Source: Bacteroidales bacterium (GTDB lineage Bacteria; Bacteroidota; Bacteroidia; Bacteroidales; UBA932). From it: DNA of 64,000 nucleotides. The translations under genes were made by a program, and so were the position numbers. The stretch spans positions 284,950 to 348,949 of the forward strand of contig JAFZIN010000007.1 of NCBI GenBank assembly GCA_017554305.1. Direction: 5' to 3'. This document shows, piece after piece, positions 19,500 through 27,242 of the stretch. The notes beneath the pieces were generated by a model, which saw only the letters and a program-made list of their open reading frames with translations, was not told the DNA's origin and did no database searches. Positions within the stretch are counted from its first letter, which is position 1, and each line of letters starts with the position of its first letter.

Positions 19500-20007
19500 A
19501 GCCCTGCCGCTTGCAGCCGCCCCGCCGCTGCCACTAAGCCGCAACAAAGCAACAGCAAATCAGAGAAATGCAAAGCAGGAAAGAGCAACAGCAAGGCAAG
19601 GTAGCAAATAGCAAAAGCAATATAAAAGGAAGAGAAATAAACAAAAAAGAAAACGAGACAAAACAAATAAAATATAAAACAAATAATACTTTCAAATAAA
19701 AAATAGATTTATAAAAAGCTATACATCAACAATTTAACCCAGAGAGAAAAAGGAAGAGAAAGAAAAAAAGGCAAAAAGGAAGAGAAAGAAAAAAAGGCAA
19801 AAAGGAAGAGAAGAGACGGAAGGAATGAAGAGAAAAGAGAAGGAAGGAAAGAAGAGAAGAGAGAGGACTATTCAAAGAATATCTATCGTGATGAAAAGTT
19901 GTAAAATAAATACATTCAAGTAAGAACTGAATATTTTATAAAAGCATACATATCAATAAGATATAACTCCAGGAGAAAAGAACAGAACAAAATAAGGTGC
20001 ATATAAT
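19500..20007 (+). repeat. Purine-rich low-complexity intergenic region with 26-bp tandem repeat
   Basis: No convincing gene. From about 19530 to 19870 the plus strand is nearly all A, G and isolated C. A 26-bp unit beginning aaaaaggaagagaaag is repeated about 2.7 times from 19747. CTATCGTGATGAAAAG at 19883 resembles the CTATCGGGAAGAAAAG repeats upstream of susC. Confidence 0.6.
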
Positions 20008-21243
20008 ATGAAGAAAATAAAGATAGCGTTGCCGTGGCAGATTCTGATAGGATTGGTTTTAGGAGCCGTCTTTGGAATCCTGCTTCCAAAGTATGCCCAC
20101 TATATAGACTGGGCGGGGCAGATTTTCCTCAGAGCTCTGAAAATGATAATCATACCGTTGGTCTTCACATCGCTGGTTGTGGGAGTGGCAAGCCTCAACT
20201 CCTCCAAAGACTTGGGAAGACTGGCCGGCAAAACCATTGGTTTCTATCTTGTTACAACGGCTATTGCAATTGCCATAGGTCTCATTCTGGTTAACATCAT
20301 AAAGCCGGGAGTGGGAGCAAACCTTCCGGTTCCACAAGATGTAGACCTCTCAACTATTGGGAAGTCAAACACTTCCTTCATGGATCAGATTATTCATATA
20401 GTTCCAGATAACATCTTTAAGGAGATGAGTATGGGCAACATTCTTCCTGTCATCTTCTTTGCAATAATCTTTGGATTCTTCATCACAAAGTGCAATGATA
20501 AAACCCGCACAACTCTGGTAGATCTTTGCAACGCAGTTAACGACGTCATAATGAAAATTACAATGTTCGTTATCTCGCTGGCTCCAATAGGAGTCTTTGC
20601 AATAATCTCCAATATGCTTGCTAAACAGATACTTGCGGGTAACAGCATAACACAGTTGATAGCATCGCTCGGCATATATCTGATAGTTGTTTGGGCGGGA
20701 ATGTTAATTCAGTTCTTTGGCATTCTTCCGGCTGCGGTTTACTTTGTTGGAAAGGAGCATCCGTTCCGTCACATGCAGAAGATGTCTACCGCAATCCTCA
20801 CCGCCTTCTCCACCTGTTCCTCCGGCGCCGCTCTTCCAGTTTCTATGAGAGACTCCGAACAGAAGTGCGGAATCTCCAACAAGATTACCAGCTTTGTTCT
20901 GCCGTTGGGTGCAACGGTCAATATGAACGGAACCGCTTTGTATGAGGGAGTTACGGTGCTCTTCATTGCACAGGTTTACGGCGTGGATATGTCCATTGCC
21001 CAGCAGCTGATTGTACTTGGAACCGTAATGCTCTCTGCCATTGGAACCGCCGGTATCCCTATGGCCGGATTTGTTATGCTCTCCATTGCCCTCTCCGTTG
21101 CGGGACTTCCGCTGGAGGCAATGGGACTTGTGCTTGCAATAGACCAGCTCTGCGATATGCCTCGTACTGCAACCAACTCATACGGAGATGCTTGCGGCGC
21201 CGTAGTCATAGCCAAGAGTGAAGGCGAAACCCTCACCATTTAA
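20008..21243 (+). CDS. Dicarboxylate/amino acid:cation symporter (DAACS family)
   Basis: A 411-residue membrane protein with the GltP/DctA architecture of about eight helices and two re-entrant hairpins. The serine-rich hairpin 1 is CSSGAALPVSM, the NMDGT-like motif is NMNGTALYEG, and the substrate-binding end is IDQLCDMPRTATNSYGD. The Arg in MPRTATN rather than elsewhere hints at acidic substrates such as glutamate, aspartate or C4-dicarboxylates, but the exact substrate is not certain. It lies on the inner membrane and is coupled to Na+ or H+. Confidence 0.9.
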   Translation: MKKIKIALPWQILIGLVLGAVFGILLPKYAHYIDWAGQIFLRALKMIIIPLVFTSLVVGVASLNSSKDLGRLAGKTIGFYLVTTAIAIAIGLILVNIIKPGVGANLPVPQDVDLSTIGKSNTSFMDQIIHIVPDNIFKEMSMGNILPVIFFAIIFGFFITKCNDKTRTTLVDLCNAVNDVIMKITMFVISLAPIGVFAIISNMLAKQILAGNSITQLIASLGIYLIVVWAGMLIQFFGILPAAVYFVGKEHPFRHMQKMSTAILTAFSTCSSGAALPVSMRDSEQKCGISNKITSFVLPLGATVNMNGTALYEGVTVLFIAQVYGVDMSIAQQLIVLGTVMLSAIGTAGIPMAGFVMLSIALSVAGLPLEAMGLVLAIDQLCDMPRTATNSYGDACGAVVIAKSEGETLTI

Positions 21244-21299
21244 CCGCCGCAGCACCTTCATAAGCCGCAAGGTTATACAGCACACACAATGTTTACACT

Positions 21300-21701
21300 A
21301 TGAGACGATTTTTTTTAACTACATTTTTTTTGCTAACCACATCATTAATATTTGCTCAATTGGACATTGTTTCAGAATCTGACAAGATAGAAGAAGTCGG
21401 TACTATAAGACTATCTTATTCAAAACTGATAGCTCAAGGGAGCACCTATTATCTAATGATAAGAACATCAAATCAGTTTGATGACGGCACTCTTTTTTGT
21501 TTGGGCAAAACAGCAGAATCATCCATTATGACGGCTCAAGATATGATAACCTTGATTAATAGAATAGATGTAGATGCCCCTGTTGATGTTTGTGATTCTA
21601 TGGGAGAAAAGGCAATTTTTATCAAAAAGAAAATGATAGGAAAACCCAATCTTGTTATAAAAATGATCAATTGTGCAGGCAATAGTAATATTACTTCCTA
21701 A
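21300..21701 (+). CDS. Small secreted protein of unknown function, probably 3'-frameshifted
   Basis: A 133-residue product with a signal peptide (MRRFFLTTFFLLTTSLIFAQ) and a compact beta-rich domain without recognised motifs. It stops at 21699-21701 after ...GNSNITS. If one T of tcctaaag is skipped, the frame continues KELEKVIKMINKRSN and stops after 21750, restoring an amphipathic C-terminal helix. An 18-bp direct repeat, gttataaaaatgatcaat, occurs at 21654 inside the gene and again at 21715 just after it. Either a mutation or a sequencing error truncated the gene. Confidence 0.6.
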   Translation: MRRFFLTTFFLLTTSLIFAQLDIVSESDKIEEVGTIRLSYSKLIAQGSTYYLMIRTSNQFDDGTLFCLGKTAESSIMTAQDMITLINRIDVDAPVDVCDSMGEKAIFIKKKMIGKPNLVIKMINCAGNSNITS

Positions 21702-21760
21702 AGAATTAGAAAAAGTTATAAAAATGATCAATAAACGTAGTAATTAACAAAACATAGAAT

Positions 21761-22630
21761 ATGAAAAAGGTCTCAAGAAGAAATTGGATTAAGGCATCCG
21801 CAGGAGTAGCAGCCTCTGCAGCCGCACTCTCATTTCCGTCAATCCTCAACGCCGCCTCCGGTGGTTCGAATTCCTTGAATTCTGCATTTTGGGATTCCAA
21901 TTCAAAAAATTCTGCGTTTGAAGACTACCGTTCCAAACAATCATCAAGAGGGTTCGGTTCAAAACCTAGAAACAACAGGAGAAAGGCCCTCATCATAGGC
22001 GCGCATCCAGATGATCCTGAGACCATTGCAGGAGGTACCATGATCCGTCTTCTGGAAGCGGGATGGGATGTTCTCTGCGTCTATCTTACAAGAGGAGAGG
22101 CAGGCATTAAAGGAATGAGCGGAGATGAAGCCGCTGCAATCAGAGAGAAAGAGTGCATTGCCGCCTGCAAAGTTACCGGTGCCAGATATCAATTTATGTC
22201 ACAGGTAGACGGTGCAACGGAAATCAACAAAGAGAGATATGCAGAGATGCTCGCCGTCATAAAGAAAGAGAATCCGGAGATTGTCATAACCCACTGGCCT
22301 ATAGACACTCACAGAGACCACCGCATCTGCTCAATTCTGGTCTATGATGCCTGGAGACAGAGCGGTTACAACTTCAATCTCTTCTATGCGGAGGCAATGA
22401 CAGGAATGCAGAGTATGAAGTTCCTCCCAACGGACTACGTAGACATCTCCGCCGTTGCAGAAAAGAAGCACCAGGCCTGCCTCTGCCATGAGAGCCAGGG
22501 AATGCCGGAGCTCCTTTCAGACTGGCACATCCCAATGGAGAAGTTCCGCGGCATGGAGTACGGTTGCGCCTACGCAGAAGGCTTCATCCACCTCACCGCC
22601 CACCTCTCCCCCTCCTTTGTGGAACTCTAA
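21761..22630 (+). CDS. PIG-L family deacetylase with Tat-type signal
   Basis: A 289-residue protein. The N terminus MKKVSRRNWIKASAGVAASA carries a twin-arginine motif, suggesting Tat export. After a Ser/Asn-rich linker (about residues 35-72) the zinc-dependent LmbE/PIG-L domain starts with ALIIGAHPDDPETIAGG (zinc ligands His82 and Asp85). A second histidine pair lies in HWPIDTHRDHR. These enzymes remove acetyl groups from N-acetylglucosamine-containing substrates. A periplasmic location would suggest action on imported glycans, an inference only. Confidence 0.85.
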   Translation: MKKVSRRNWIKASAGVAASAAALSFPSILNAASGGSNSLNSAFWDSNSKNSAFEDYRSKQSSRGFGSKPRNNRRKALIIGAHPDDPETIAGGTMIRLLEAGWDVLCVYLTRGEAGIKGMSGDEAAAIREKECIAACKVTGARYQFMSQVDGATEINKERYAEMLAVIKKENPEIVITHWPIDTHRDHRICSILVYDAWRQSGYNFNLFYAEAMTGMQSMKFLPTDYVDISAVAEKKHQACLCHESQGMPELLSDWHIPMEKFRGMEYGCAYAEGFIHLTAHLSPSFVEL

Positions 22631-22794
22631 CCGCTACGTCATCACCTCTAACCGCTTCCCCAGCACCGCTGGTTTCCGCCCGTTGCCCCAGAACTCCAGC
22701 CAGCCGTTGCCCTTGAACACCAAAGCGTTCCACCCGTTGCCGCTGAACTCCATTCCAGCAGCTACCGCTGAATTCAGGTGCTTTCTCTACTCTA
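22631..22794. repeat. Degenerate C-rich repeats after the PIG-L gene
   Basis: Imperfect repeats of about 45-50 bp built on cccgttgcc...gaactcca follow the deacetylase stop. No gene is credible here. Confidence 0.4.
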
Positions 22795-22841
22795 AGTGTG
22801 CCCATCGTCCCTATTTTCCGGACGTTGGGCACACTTTACCC
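22795..22841 (-). repeat. Solitary REP-like hairpin with extended stem
   Basis: On the minus strand the core CCCAACGTCCGG...GGACGATGGG matches the units beside the RAYT gene. Here the outer flank also pairs, giving AAGTGTGCCCA, an A/A mismatch and CGTCC on one arm, against the complementary arm. It lies between the convergent 3' ends of the PIG-L gene and priA. Confidence 0.8.
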
Positions 22842-22868
22842 ATAGTCACTTCAAAAATGCTGTATACG

Positions 22869-25106
22869 TTAAGAAGGGTCAACGTCTATGTTGACCTGAA
22901 CCGGAAGTTTGAGCGCCTCCATAACTCCTCTCAACCCCTCCTTGTTTTGAGAGAGAAACTTATCTCGCGCAAACTTTATTGTGAAGCAAATCTGATACTC
23001 GTCTCTAACCTTCTCAATTCTAGGCGTGTATGGCCCGCTCACTTCAATTGCATTGTATGCCTTGGTGTTTTTGAGAACGTGAGAAAGAGACATTGCTATG
23101 CTGCTTAGCTTGTGTAAGTTCTTGTGTTTAAGGGTAATATTTACCATCCTTACAAACGGAGGGAAGCAGTACATACTTCTCTCTGCCATCATATCCGTAC
23201 TGTTTTCAACCTTCAACTCCGCGATAGTTTCTTTCTGCTGCTGCTCCTCCAGGCGATGTGCCATTGCTACAATCTCCTGAATCACAGGGTGGTCTTTCTG
23301 GTTAGTTTGAATAACCAGATGACCTTTCCCGTCTCTTCTGCCGCTTCTTCCAAGAAGTTGTATGAAGAGTTGCATAGCCTTCTCGTCTGCACGGAAATCC
23401 TGCTGAGAGAGAATGGTATCTGCCTGAATTACGGCCACAAGCGTAAGGTTTTTAAAGTCAAAACCTTTGCTTATCATCTGAGTTCCCACAAGTATATCCG
23501 TCTCACCTTCAGAGAATTGTTTAAGAACCTTCTCTGCCGTTTTGCGGGTCAGTGAAATATCTCTGTCATACCTTGCAATGTTTGCATTAGGGAAGAGTTC
23601 CTTAAGTTCCTCCTCAATACGCTCCGTTCCTGCCCCTCTGAATTCCAGGTTTTTACCCTTGCACTTAGGGCACTCCGCAAGATCCATATTCAACTTGGTT
23701 TCACAGTAATGACATCTTAAAGTGTTGTCATAACGGTGATAACTCATAGGCACGTTGCAGTGGGTACACTTAATGATTTCTCCGCAGTCCGCACACTGAA
23801 CAACCGGAGAATAAGAGCGAATATTTCTGAAGACCAGCACCTGCTTCTTCTCTGCTAAAGTCTTTTCTATCAAATTGATAAGCTGTTGAGAGAAACTACC
23901 TTTCATCTGATGGCTCTTGCGGGTCCAGATAGTGTCTATGACGGTTACTTCAGGTGCCGGAGATGTAAAATATTTCTCCTTCAAAAGTACTCTTGCATAC
24001 TTTCTGCTTATGCAGTTAAAGAGAGTTTCAAAAGACGGAGTTGCGCTGCCCATCAGCACTTTAGCCTTGTGGATCTGAGCCAAAAAGAGAGCCGCATCTC
24101 TGCCGTTATATCTTGGTGCAGGATCCTCCTGTTTGTAACTGGTATCATGCTCCTCATCAATAACAATGAGTCCCAGATTGCAGAACGGAAGGAATACGGA
24201 AGAACGTGTTCCCAACACCACAACAGGCTTTTTCTCAGGACCTTTGAAGGAGAGAATCTCTCTAATGAGTTTCTTCTTTGCAGTGGTCTGCACGGAGTGG
24301 AAAGTAAAGAGTCTTGCCCCATAATGCTTCTTAAGACGCTCCTCCAGCTGTGTGCTTATAGATATCTCCGGTACCATATACAGCACATCTTTACCCTGCT
24401 GCAACTCTTTATCTATCAACTTAATATAAATTTCTGTCTTACCGCTTCCCGTAACTCCCTCAAGCAGAACAGTCTTATTTTCTATCTGCTTTTCTATCTC
24501 CCGATAGGCCACCTCCTGTGCCTCCGAGAGCTCCACTTTCTCACACTTAAACGTCCTCTTGCCATCTGCCTTCTTGCACTTAACAGTTTTATTCTTCGCA
24601 CCTTTCTTCTTCTCCACATCTTCCTCACCTCCATTGGCCTCTATCTCCTTCTCCACCTCCTGATATCTTTTCTCTTGAGCTTCAGCCATCTCCTCCTCTC
24701 GTGCCATTGAAAGCTCTTCATTTATTTGGGAGAAAATTTTCTGAGGAGTCTTGTGAGCTTTTATCTCTTCCTGCATTATGATCTGAACAGGATAGGCCGC
24801 TTTAAAAACCTCCCCAATAGTGCAGAGCCAGTACCGTGCAACCGTCTCCCAAAACTTAATCTCAGTAAGTTCAACTTTTGGACGGTCTATGACTTCTATG
24901 ATTGGTTTTATCTCAAGACTTTGGGCATAATGGGGCAACTGAGACTTTGAAAGGACCCTGTAAACCACTCCATCGTAGAGCTTTTTGGCCAGTTGCACCT
25001 TAACCCAGCTGCCTGCAGTTACTTCACATTCAGGCAGTAAGTAAAAGAGCTCCTGTGAGAATTTCACAGGGAGAATCACAGATGCATATTTAAATTCTCC
25101 AACCAT
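22869..25106 (-). CDS. priA: Primosomal protein N' (PriA helicase)
   Basis: A 745-residue superfamily-2 DNA helicase that restarts stalled replication forks. The N-terminal 3'-DNA-binding domain is followed by Walker A GVTGSGKTEIY and the DEEHD box (IVIDEEHDTSYKQ). A zinc-binding insert with paired cysteines (CADCGEIIKC.HC, CHYC, CPKC) follows, then helicase motifs V-VI (QLLGRSGR). Between the DNA-binding and helicase domains is a charged Lys/Glu-rich insert of about 75 residues containing a degenerate duplication of the segment before the Walker loop. The ATG is only 5 nt beyond a TAATTTTG box. Confidence 0.94.
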   Translation of the reverse strand: MVGEFKYASVILPVKFSQELFYLLPECEVTAGSWVKVQLAKKLYDGVVYRVLSKSQLPHYAQSLEIKPIIEVIDRPKVELTEIKFWETVARYWLCTIGEVFKAAYPVQIIMQEEIKAHKTPQKIFSQINEELSMAREEEMAEAQEKRYQEVEKEIEANGGEEDVEKKKGAKNKTVKCKKADGKRTFKCEKVELSEAQEVAYREIEKQIENKTVLLEGVTGSGKTEIYIKLIDKELQQGKDVLYMVPEISISTQLEERLKKHYGARLFTFHSVQTTAKKKLIREILSFKGPEKKPVVVLGTRSSVFLPFCNLGLIVIDEEHDTSYKQEDPAPRYNGRDAALFLAQIHKAKVLMGSATPSFETLFNCISRKYARVLLKEKYFTSPAPEVTVIDTIWTRKSHQMKGSFSQQLINLIEKTLAEKKQVLVFRNIRSYSPVVQCADCGEIIKCTHCNVPMSYHRYDNTLRCHYCETKLNMDLAECPKCKGKNLEFRGAGTERIEEELKELFPNANIARYDRDISLTRKTAEKVLKQFSEGETDILVGTQMISKGFDFKNLTLVAVIQADTILSQQDFRADEKAMQLFIQLLGRSGRRDGKGHLVIQTNQKDHPVIQEIVAMAHRLEEQQQKETIAELKVENSTDMMAERSMYCFPPFVRMVNITLKHKNLHKLSSIAMSLSHVLKNTKAYNAIEVSGPYTPRIEKVRDEYQICFTIKFARDKFLSQNKEGLRGVMEALKLPVQVNIDVDPS

Positions 25107-25111
25107 TGTTG

Positions 25112-25119
25112 CAAAATTA
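25112..25119 (-). promoter_or_regulatory. Candidate -7 box of priA
   Basis: TAATTTTG on the minus strand ends 5 nt before the priA ATG, implying a leaderless or nearly leaderless transcript. Confidence 0.4.
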
Positions 25120-25130
25120 AAAATAATCCA

Positions 25131-25138
25131 TATATTTG
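25131..25138 (+). promoter_or_regulatory. Candidate -7 box of tRNA-Phe
   Basis: TATATTTG lies 14 bp upstream of the tRNA 5' end, with a TTGTTG -33-like element 18 bp further upstream (25107-25112). Confidence 0.6.
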
Positions 25139-25152
25139 CACTCCCATTTGCT

Positions 25153-25225
25153 GGTGCCTTAGCTCAGCTGGTAGAGCAAAGGACTGAAACTCCTTGTGTC
25201 CCTGGTTCGACTCCCGGAGGCACCA
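25153..25225 (+). tRNA. tRNA-Phe (anticodon GAA)
   Basis: A 73-nt cloverleaf. The acceptor stem is GGTGCCT/AGGCACC, the D-arm GCTC...GAGC, and the anticodon stem AAGGA/TCCTT with loop CTGAAAC (anticodon GAA). The T-arm CCTGG-TTCGACT-CCCGG has one central mismatch. The CCA tail is not encoded; A25225 is the discriminator. The 3' end is embedded in the long terminator hairpin that follows. Confidence 0.95.
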
Positions 25226-25264
25226 CAAACAGAAAAGACCCGAGAGGGTCTTTTCTGTTTGTGG
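25223..25264 (+). terminator. Perfect 19-bp hairpin terminator at the tRNA-Phe 3' end
   Basis: The left arm CCACAAACAGAAAAGACCC (25223-25241), a GAGA loop and an exactly complementary right arm (25246-25264) include a TTTTCTGTTT stretch. With one mismatch the stem extends further into the tRNA acceptor strand. Confidence 0.85.
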
Positions 25265-25460
25265 CGCCCAGAGGCGCTGAGTTTACGGCGCATTCGCGCC
25301 GATGCGGCCTTCGGCCGGTTGCTTTGCAACTTTTTAATTGTCTTTTTTGTTGGTGGTGGGAAGCCTGAAAGGCTTCCATGCCACTATTTCACCCCCGGCT
25401 TTGCCGACCCCTCTAGGGGTATAACGGTGCTCCGCACCGGTTGCTCCGCAACTTGTTAAG
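25262..25460 (+). repeat. Mini-hairpin array 3
   Basis: At least nine short hairpins: GCGCC/GGCGC, CGGCGC/GCGCCG, CGGCC/GGCCG, GTTGC/GCAAC, GGAAGCC/GGCTTCC, CGGC/GCCG, CCCCT/AGGGG, CGGTGC/GCACCG and GTTGC/GCAAC. The last four follow actatttcaccc, as in the array at 11.9 kb. Open frames here are artefacts of the repeat. Confidence 0.65.
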
Positions 25461-25479
25461 CTCTTTTAACTCCTTTAGT

Positions 25480-25778
25480 GGCCTATGTGTCAAATGGTAG
25501 GATGGAATCCGCGCAACAAATTGATTTTCTTAAACTTGCACAGATTTTTACTGATATAAATAAAGCTTCGTGTTCACAGTGGTATAACTAGAGACTTTAG
25601 GAAGAAATTAATAGATGAGTATATCTTAAGAAAAAATTTAAAGAAAGGGCTAATTTTAGGTTGCTGCGGGGAGCTATTGAAGGGCTCTCCTCGCACCTAA
25701 AATCGCCCTTTTATCCTACATTTTGTCTACTAGCAAAAAAATAGGCACAAATCATCCTACTTTTTGTCCACTAGACCG
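25480..25778 (+). repeat. Long direct repeat A (MITE-like), left of the RAYT gene
   Basis: A 299-bp element with ends ggcctatgtgtcaaatggta and tttttgtccactagaccg. Near its right side is a 68-bp hairpin (25644-25711; arms AAAGGGC..ATTTTAGGT / ACCTAAAAT.GCCCTTT). The motif ATCCTACATTTTGTCTACTAG recurs 41 bp later with two changes, and its inverted relative forms the left end. Copy B lies at 27016-27242; A carries about 70 extra bases in the middle. Confidence 0.8.
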
Positions 25779-25801
25779 ATAGTTGGTTAAAGGTATTTTG
25801 C

Positions 25802-25809
25802 TACCTTTG
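25802..25809 (+). promoter_or_regulatory. Candidate -7 box of the RAYT gene
   Basis: TACCTTTG matches TAnnTTTG, just outside repeat A and about 110 nt upstream of the preferred start. Confidence 0.45.
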
Positions 25810-25920
25810 TGAAAGAGATAGGTAGTGTACTGTTTGAAAGATGTGAGAATGAACGTTTTAGTAAGGGGGAGCGAGATTTTGAGAAAAAGTATTATTAAAA
25901 CAAAAATGGAGGAGAAGTGT

Positions 25921-26772
25921 ATGAGAAATGATTACTGGCTAGTCACTACTGAGCATCTTAAAGATAGGCTCTGGTTTAGGGATGAAGAAGATTTTAAGGT
26001 AGGAATGAACCAAGTAGCAGTCCTTGCTGCAACAATTTCAGTTCAAGTTATAGCGTTTATCTTAATGTCTAACCATGTGCATTTTGTACTTGGCGGAACT
26101 AAAGATGATGCTACAGATTTCATTACCTCTTTTAAACGACGGTTCTCTAGGTATTATGGGAAAAAGTATTCCGTTAAAGAATTTCTAAGAGAGAATAATG
26201 TAGATTTTAGGGAATTACATATTGGTGATGAATCATTGGAAAGAGCTATAGCATACGTTCAAATGAATAGTGTTGCGGCAAATATTTGTATAAGTCCATC
26301 GGGATATCCATGGGGTACAGGAGAGCTATTTTTTAATGAGAACAAGACTAAGGGGAAAGCCATAGGAGAACTTAGTAAACGTGAGTGTATCAAGCTTTTA
26401 CGCAGCAGAACTCTTTTGCCGTCAGGATATATTGTATCTGAGGGCATTGTGCTTCCTTCTTCATACGTAGATGTTCAAATGGTAGAGTCTCTCTTTAAGT
26501 CAGCTAAGAGGATGAACTATTTTCTTCAATCCTCATCAAAAGCCAAGCTTGTAAAAGAGGCTCCATCCTTCAAAGATCAGTTGATTGTTTCTGCAATGCA
26601 AGATTTGACGGTTTCTCTTTTCAGAAAAAAGACTTTTGGAGATCTTACTAATCTTCAGAAATCTGAGATTCTTAAACAGCTCAGATACAGATTCTCTTCA
26701 GAACCCAATCAACTCTCACGAGTCTCAGGATTGCAATTTGAAGAAGTGTGTAGGATGTTGGAGGAGCTTTAG
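25921..26772 (+). CDS. REP-associated tyrosine transposase (RAYT, Y1 HUH family)
   Basis: A 283-residue protein (MRNDYWLVTTEHLKDRLWF start, with GGAGGA 7 nt upstream; in-frame starts at 25825 and 25906 exist). The Y1 domain has the His-hydrophobe-His motif NHVHF (His52, His54). The candidate nucleophile is Tyr112 in YVQMNSVAANI, the Y-x-x-x-N-x-V-x-A pattern of TnpA-REP proteins. A C-terminal extension of about 140 residues follows. RAYTs are domesticated relatives of IS200/IS605 transposases that cut single-stranded REP hairpins. Four tandem REP-like hairpins begin 9 bp after the stop, and long direct repeats bracket the cassette, strong context for this assignment. Activity is untested. Confidence 0.88.
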   Translation: MRNDYWLVTTEHLKDRLWFRDEEDFKVGMNQVAVLAATISVQVIAFILMSNHVHFVLGGTKDDATDFITSFKRRFSRYYGKKYSVKEFLRENNVDFRELHIGDESLERAIAYVQMNSVAANICISPSGYPWGTGELFFNENKTKGKAIGELSKRECIKLLRSRTLLPSGYIVSEGIVLPSSYVDVQMVESLFKSAKRMNYFLQSSSKAKLVKEAPSFKDQLIVSAMQDLTVSLFRKKTFGDLTNLQKSEILKQLRYRFSSEPNQLSRVSGLQFEEVCRMLEEL

Positions 26773-26780
26773 AGGGAGGT

Positions 26781-26977
26781 AAGTGTGCCCAACGTCCGGA
26801 AATCAGGGACGATGGGAGCGAAAAGTGGGGTAAAGTGTGCCCAACGTCCGGGAATCAGGGACGATGGGAGCGAAAAGTGGGGTAAAGTGTGCCCAACGTC
26901 CGGGAATCAGGGACGATGGGAGCGAAAAGTGGGGTAAAGTGTGCCTAACGTCCGGAAATCAGGGACGATGGGAACAG
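26781..26977 (+). repeat. REP-like hairpin array, four units, 52-bp period (RAYT-linked)
   Basis: Units begin at 26781, 26833, 26885 and 26937. Each has aagtgtgcccaacgtccgg, a short A-rich loop, gggacgatggg and an agcgaaaagtgggg spacer. The stem is CCCA/TGGG plus CGTCC/GGACG, separated by an A/A mismatch. Unit 4 has CCTA (G-T wobble). The array starts 9 bp after the RAYT stop. Confidence 0.9.
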
Positions 26978-27015
26978 TCCTATGAAAAGGACTTTAAAGC
27001 ATCTTTTAAAGGACA

Positions 27016-27242
27016 GGCCTATGTGTCAAATGGTAGGATAAAATCCGTACAATAAATTGATTTTCTTAAATTTATACAGATTATTACATATTATAACAGT
27101 CTTACAGAAAGGGCTTATTTTAGGTTGCTGCGGGGAGCTATTGAAGGGCTCTCCTCGCACCTAAAATCGCCCTTTTATCCTACATTTTGTCTACTAGCGA
27201 AAAAATAGGCTCAAATCATCCTACTTTTTGTCCACTAGACCG
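27016..27242 (+). repeat. Long direct repeat B (MITE-like), right of the RAYT cassette
   Basis: A 227-bp copy of repeat A. The 68-bp hairpin (27108-27175) differs from copy A by one visible base. The two right-hand ATCCTAC motifs (27177 and 27218) keep the same 41-bp spacing. Its right end runs into the 3' end of the DUF4491 gene and supplies that gene's last codons and stop. Confidence 0.85.

Noticed and set aside
19481-19666. A 61-codon minus-strand frame in the purine-rich region
   Set aside because: Its Phe/Leu/Tyr-rich translation is what a GA-rich strand gives in reverse; no start signal or similarity.
23886-24710. A 274-codon plus-strand frame opposite priA
   Set aside because: It is antisense to conserved PriA helicase motifs and encodes no recognisable domain.
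25164-25459. Frames of 71-87 codons over tRNA-Phe and the mini-hairpin array
   Set aside because: They overlap a clear tRNA and terminator; the sequence is explained by stacked hairpins.
26781-27055. Open frames of 70-80 codons across the REP array, and a CRISPR-like look to the 52-bp repeats
   Set aside because: Units abut with near-identical spacers instead of unique ones, and there are no cas genes. The translated frames are periodic products of the repeat without family similarity.
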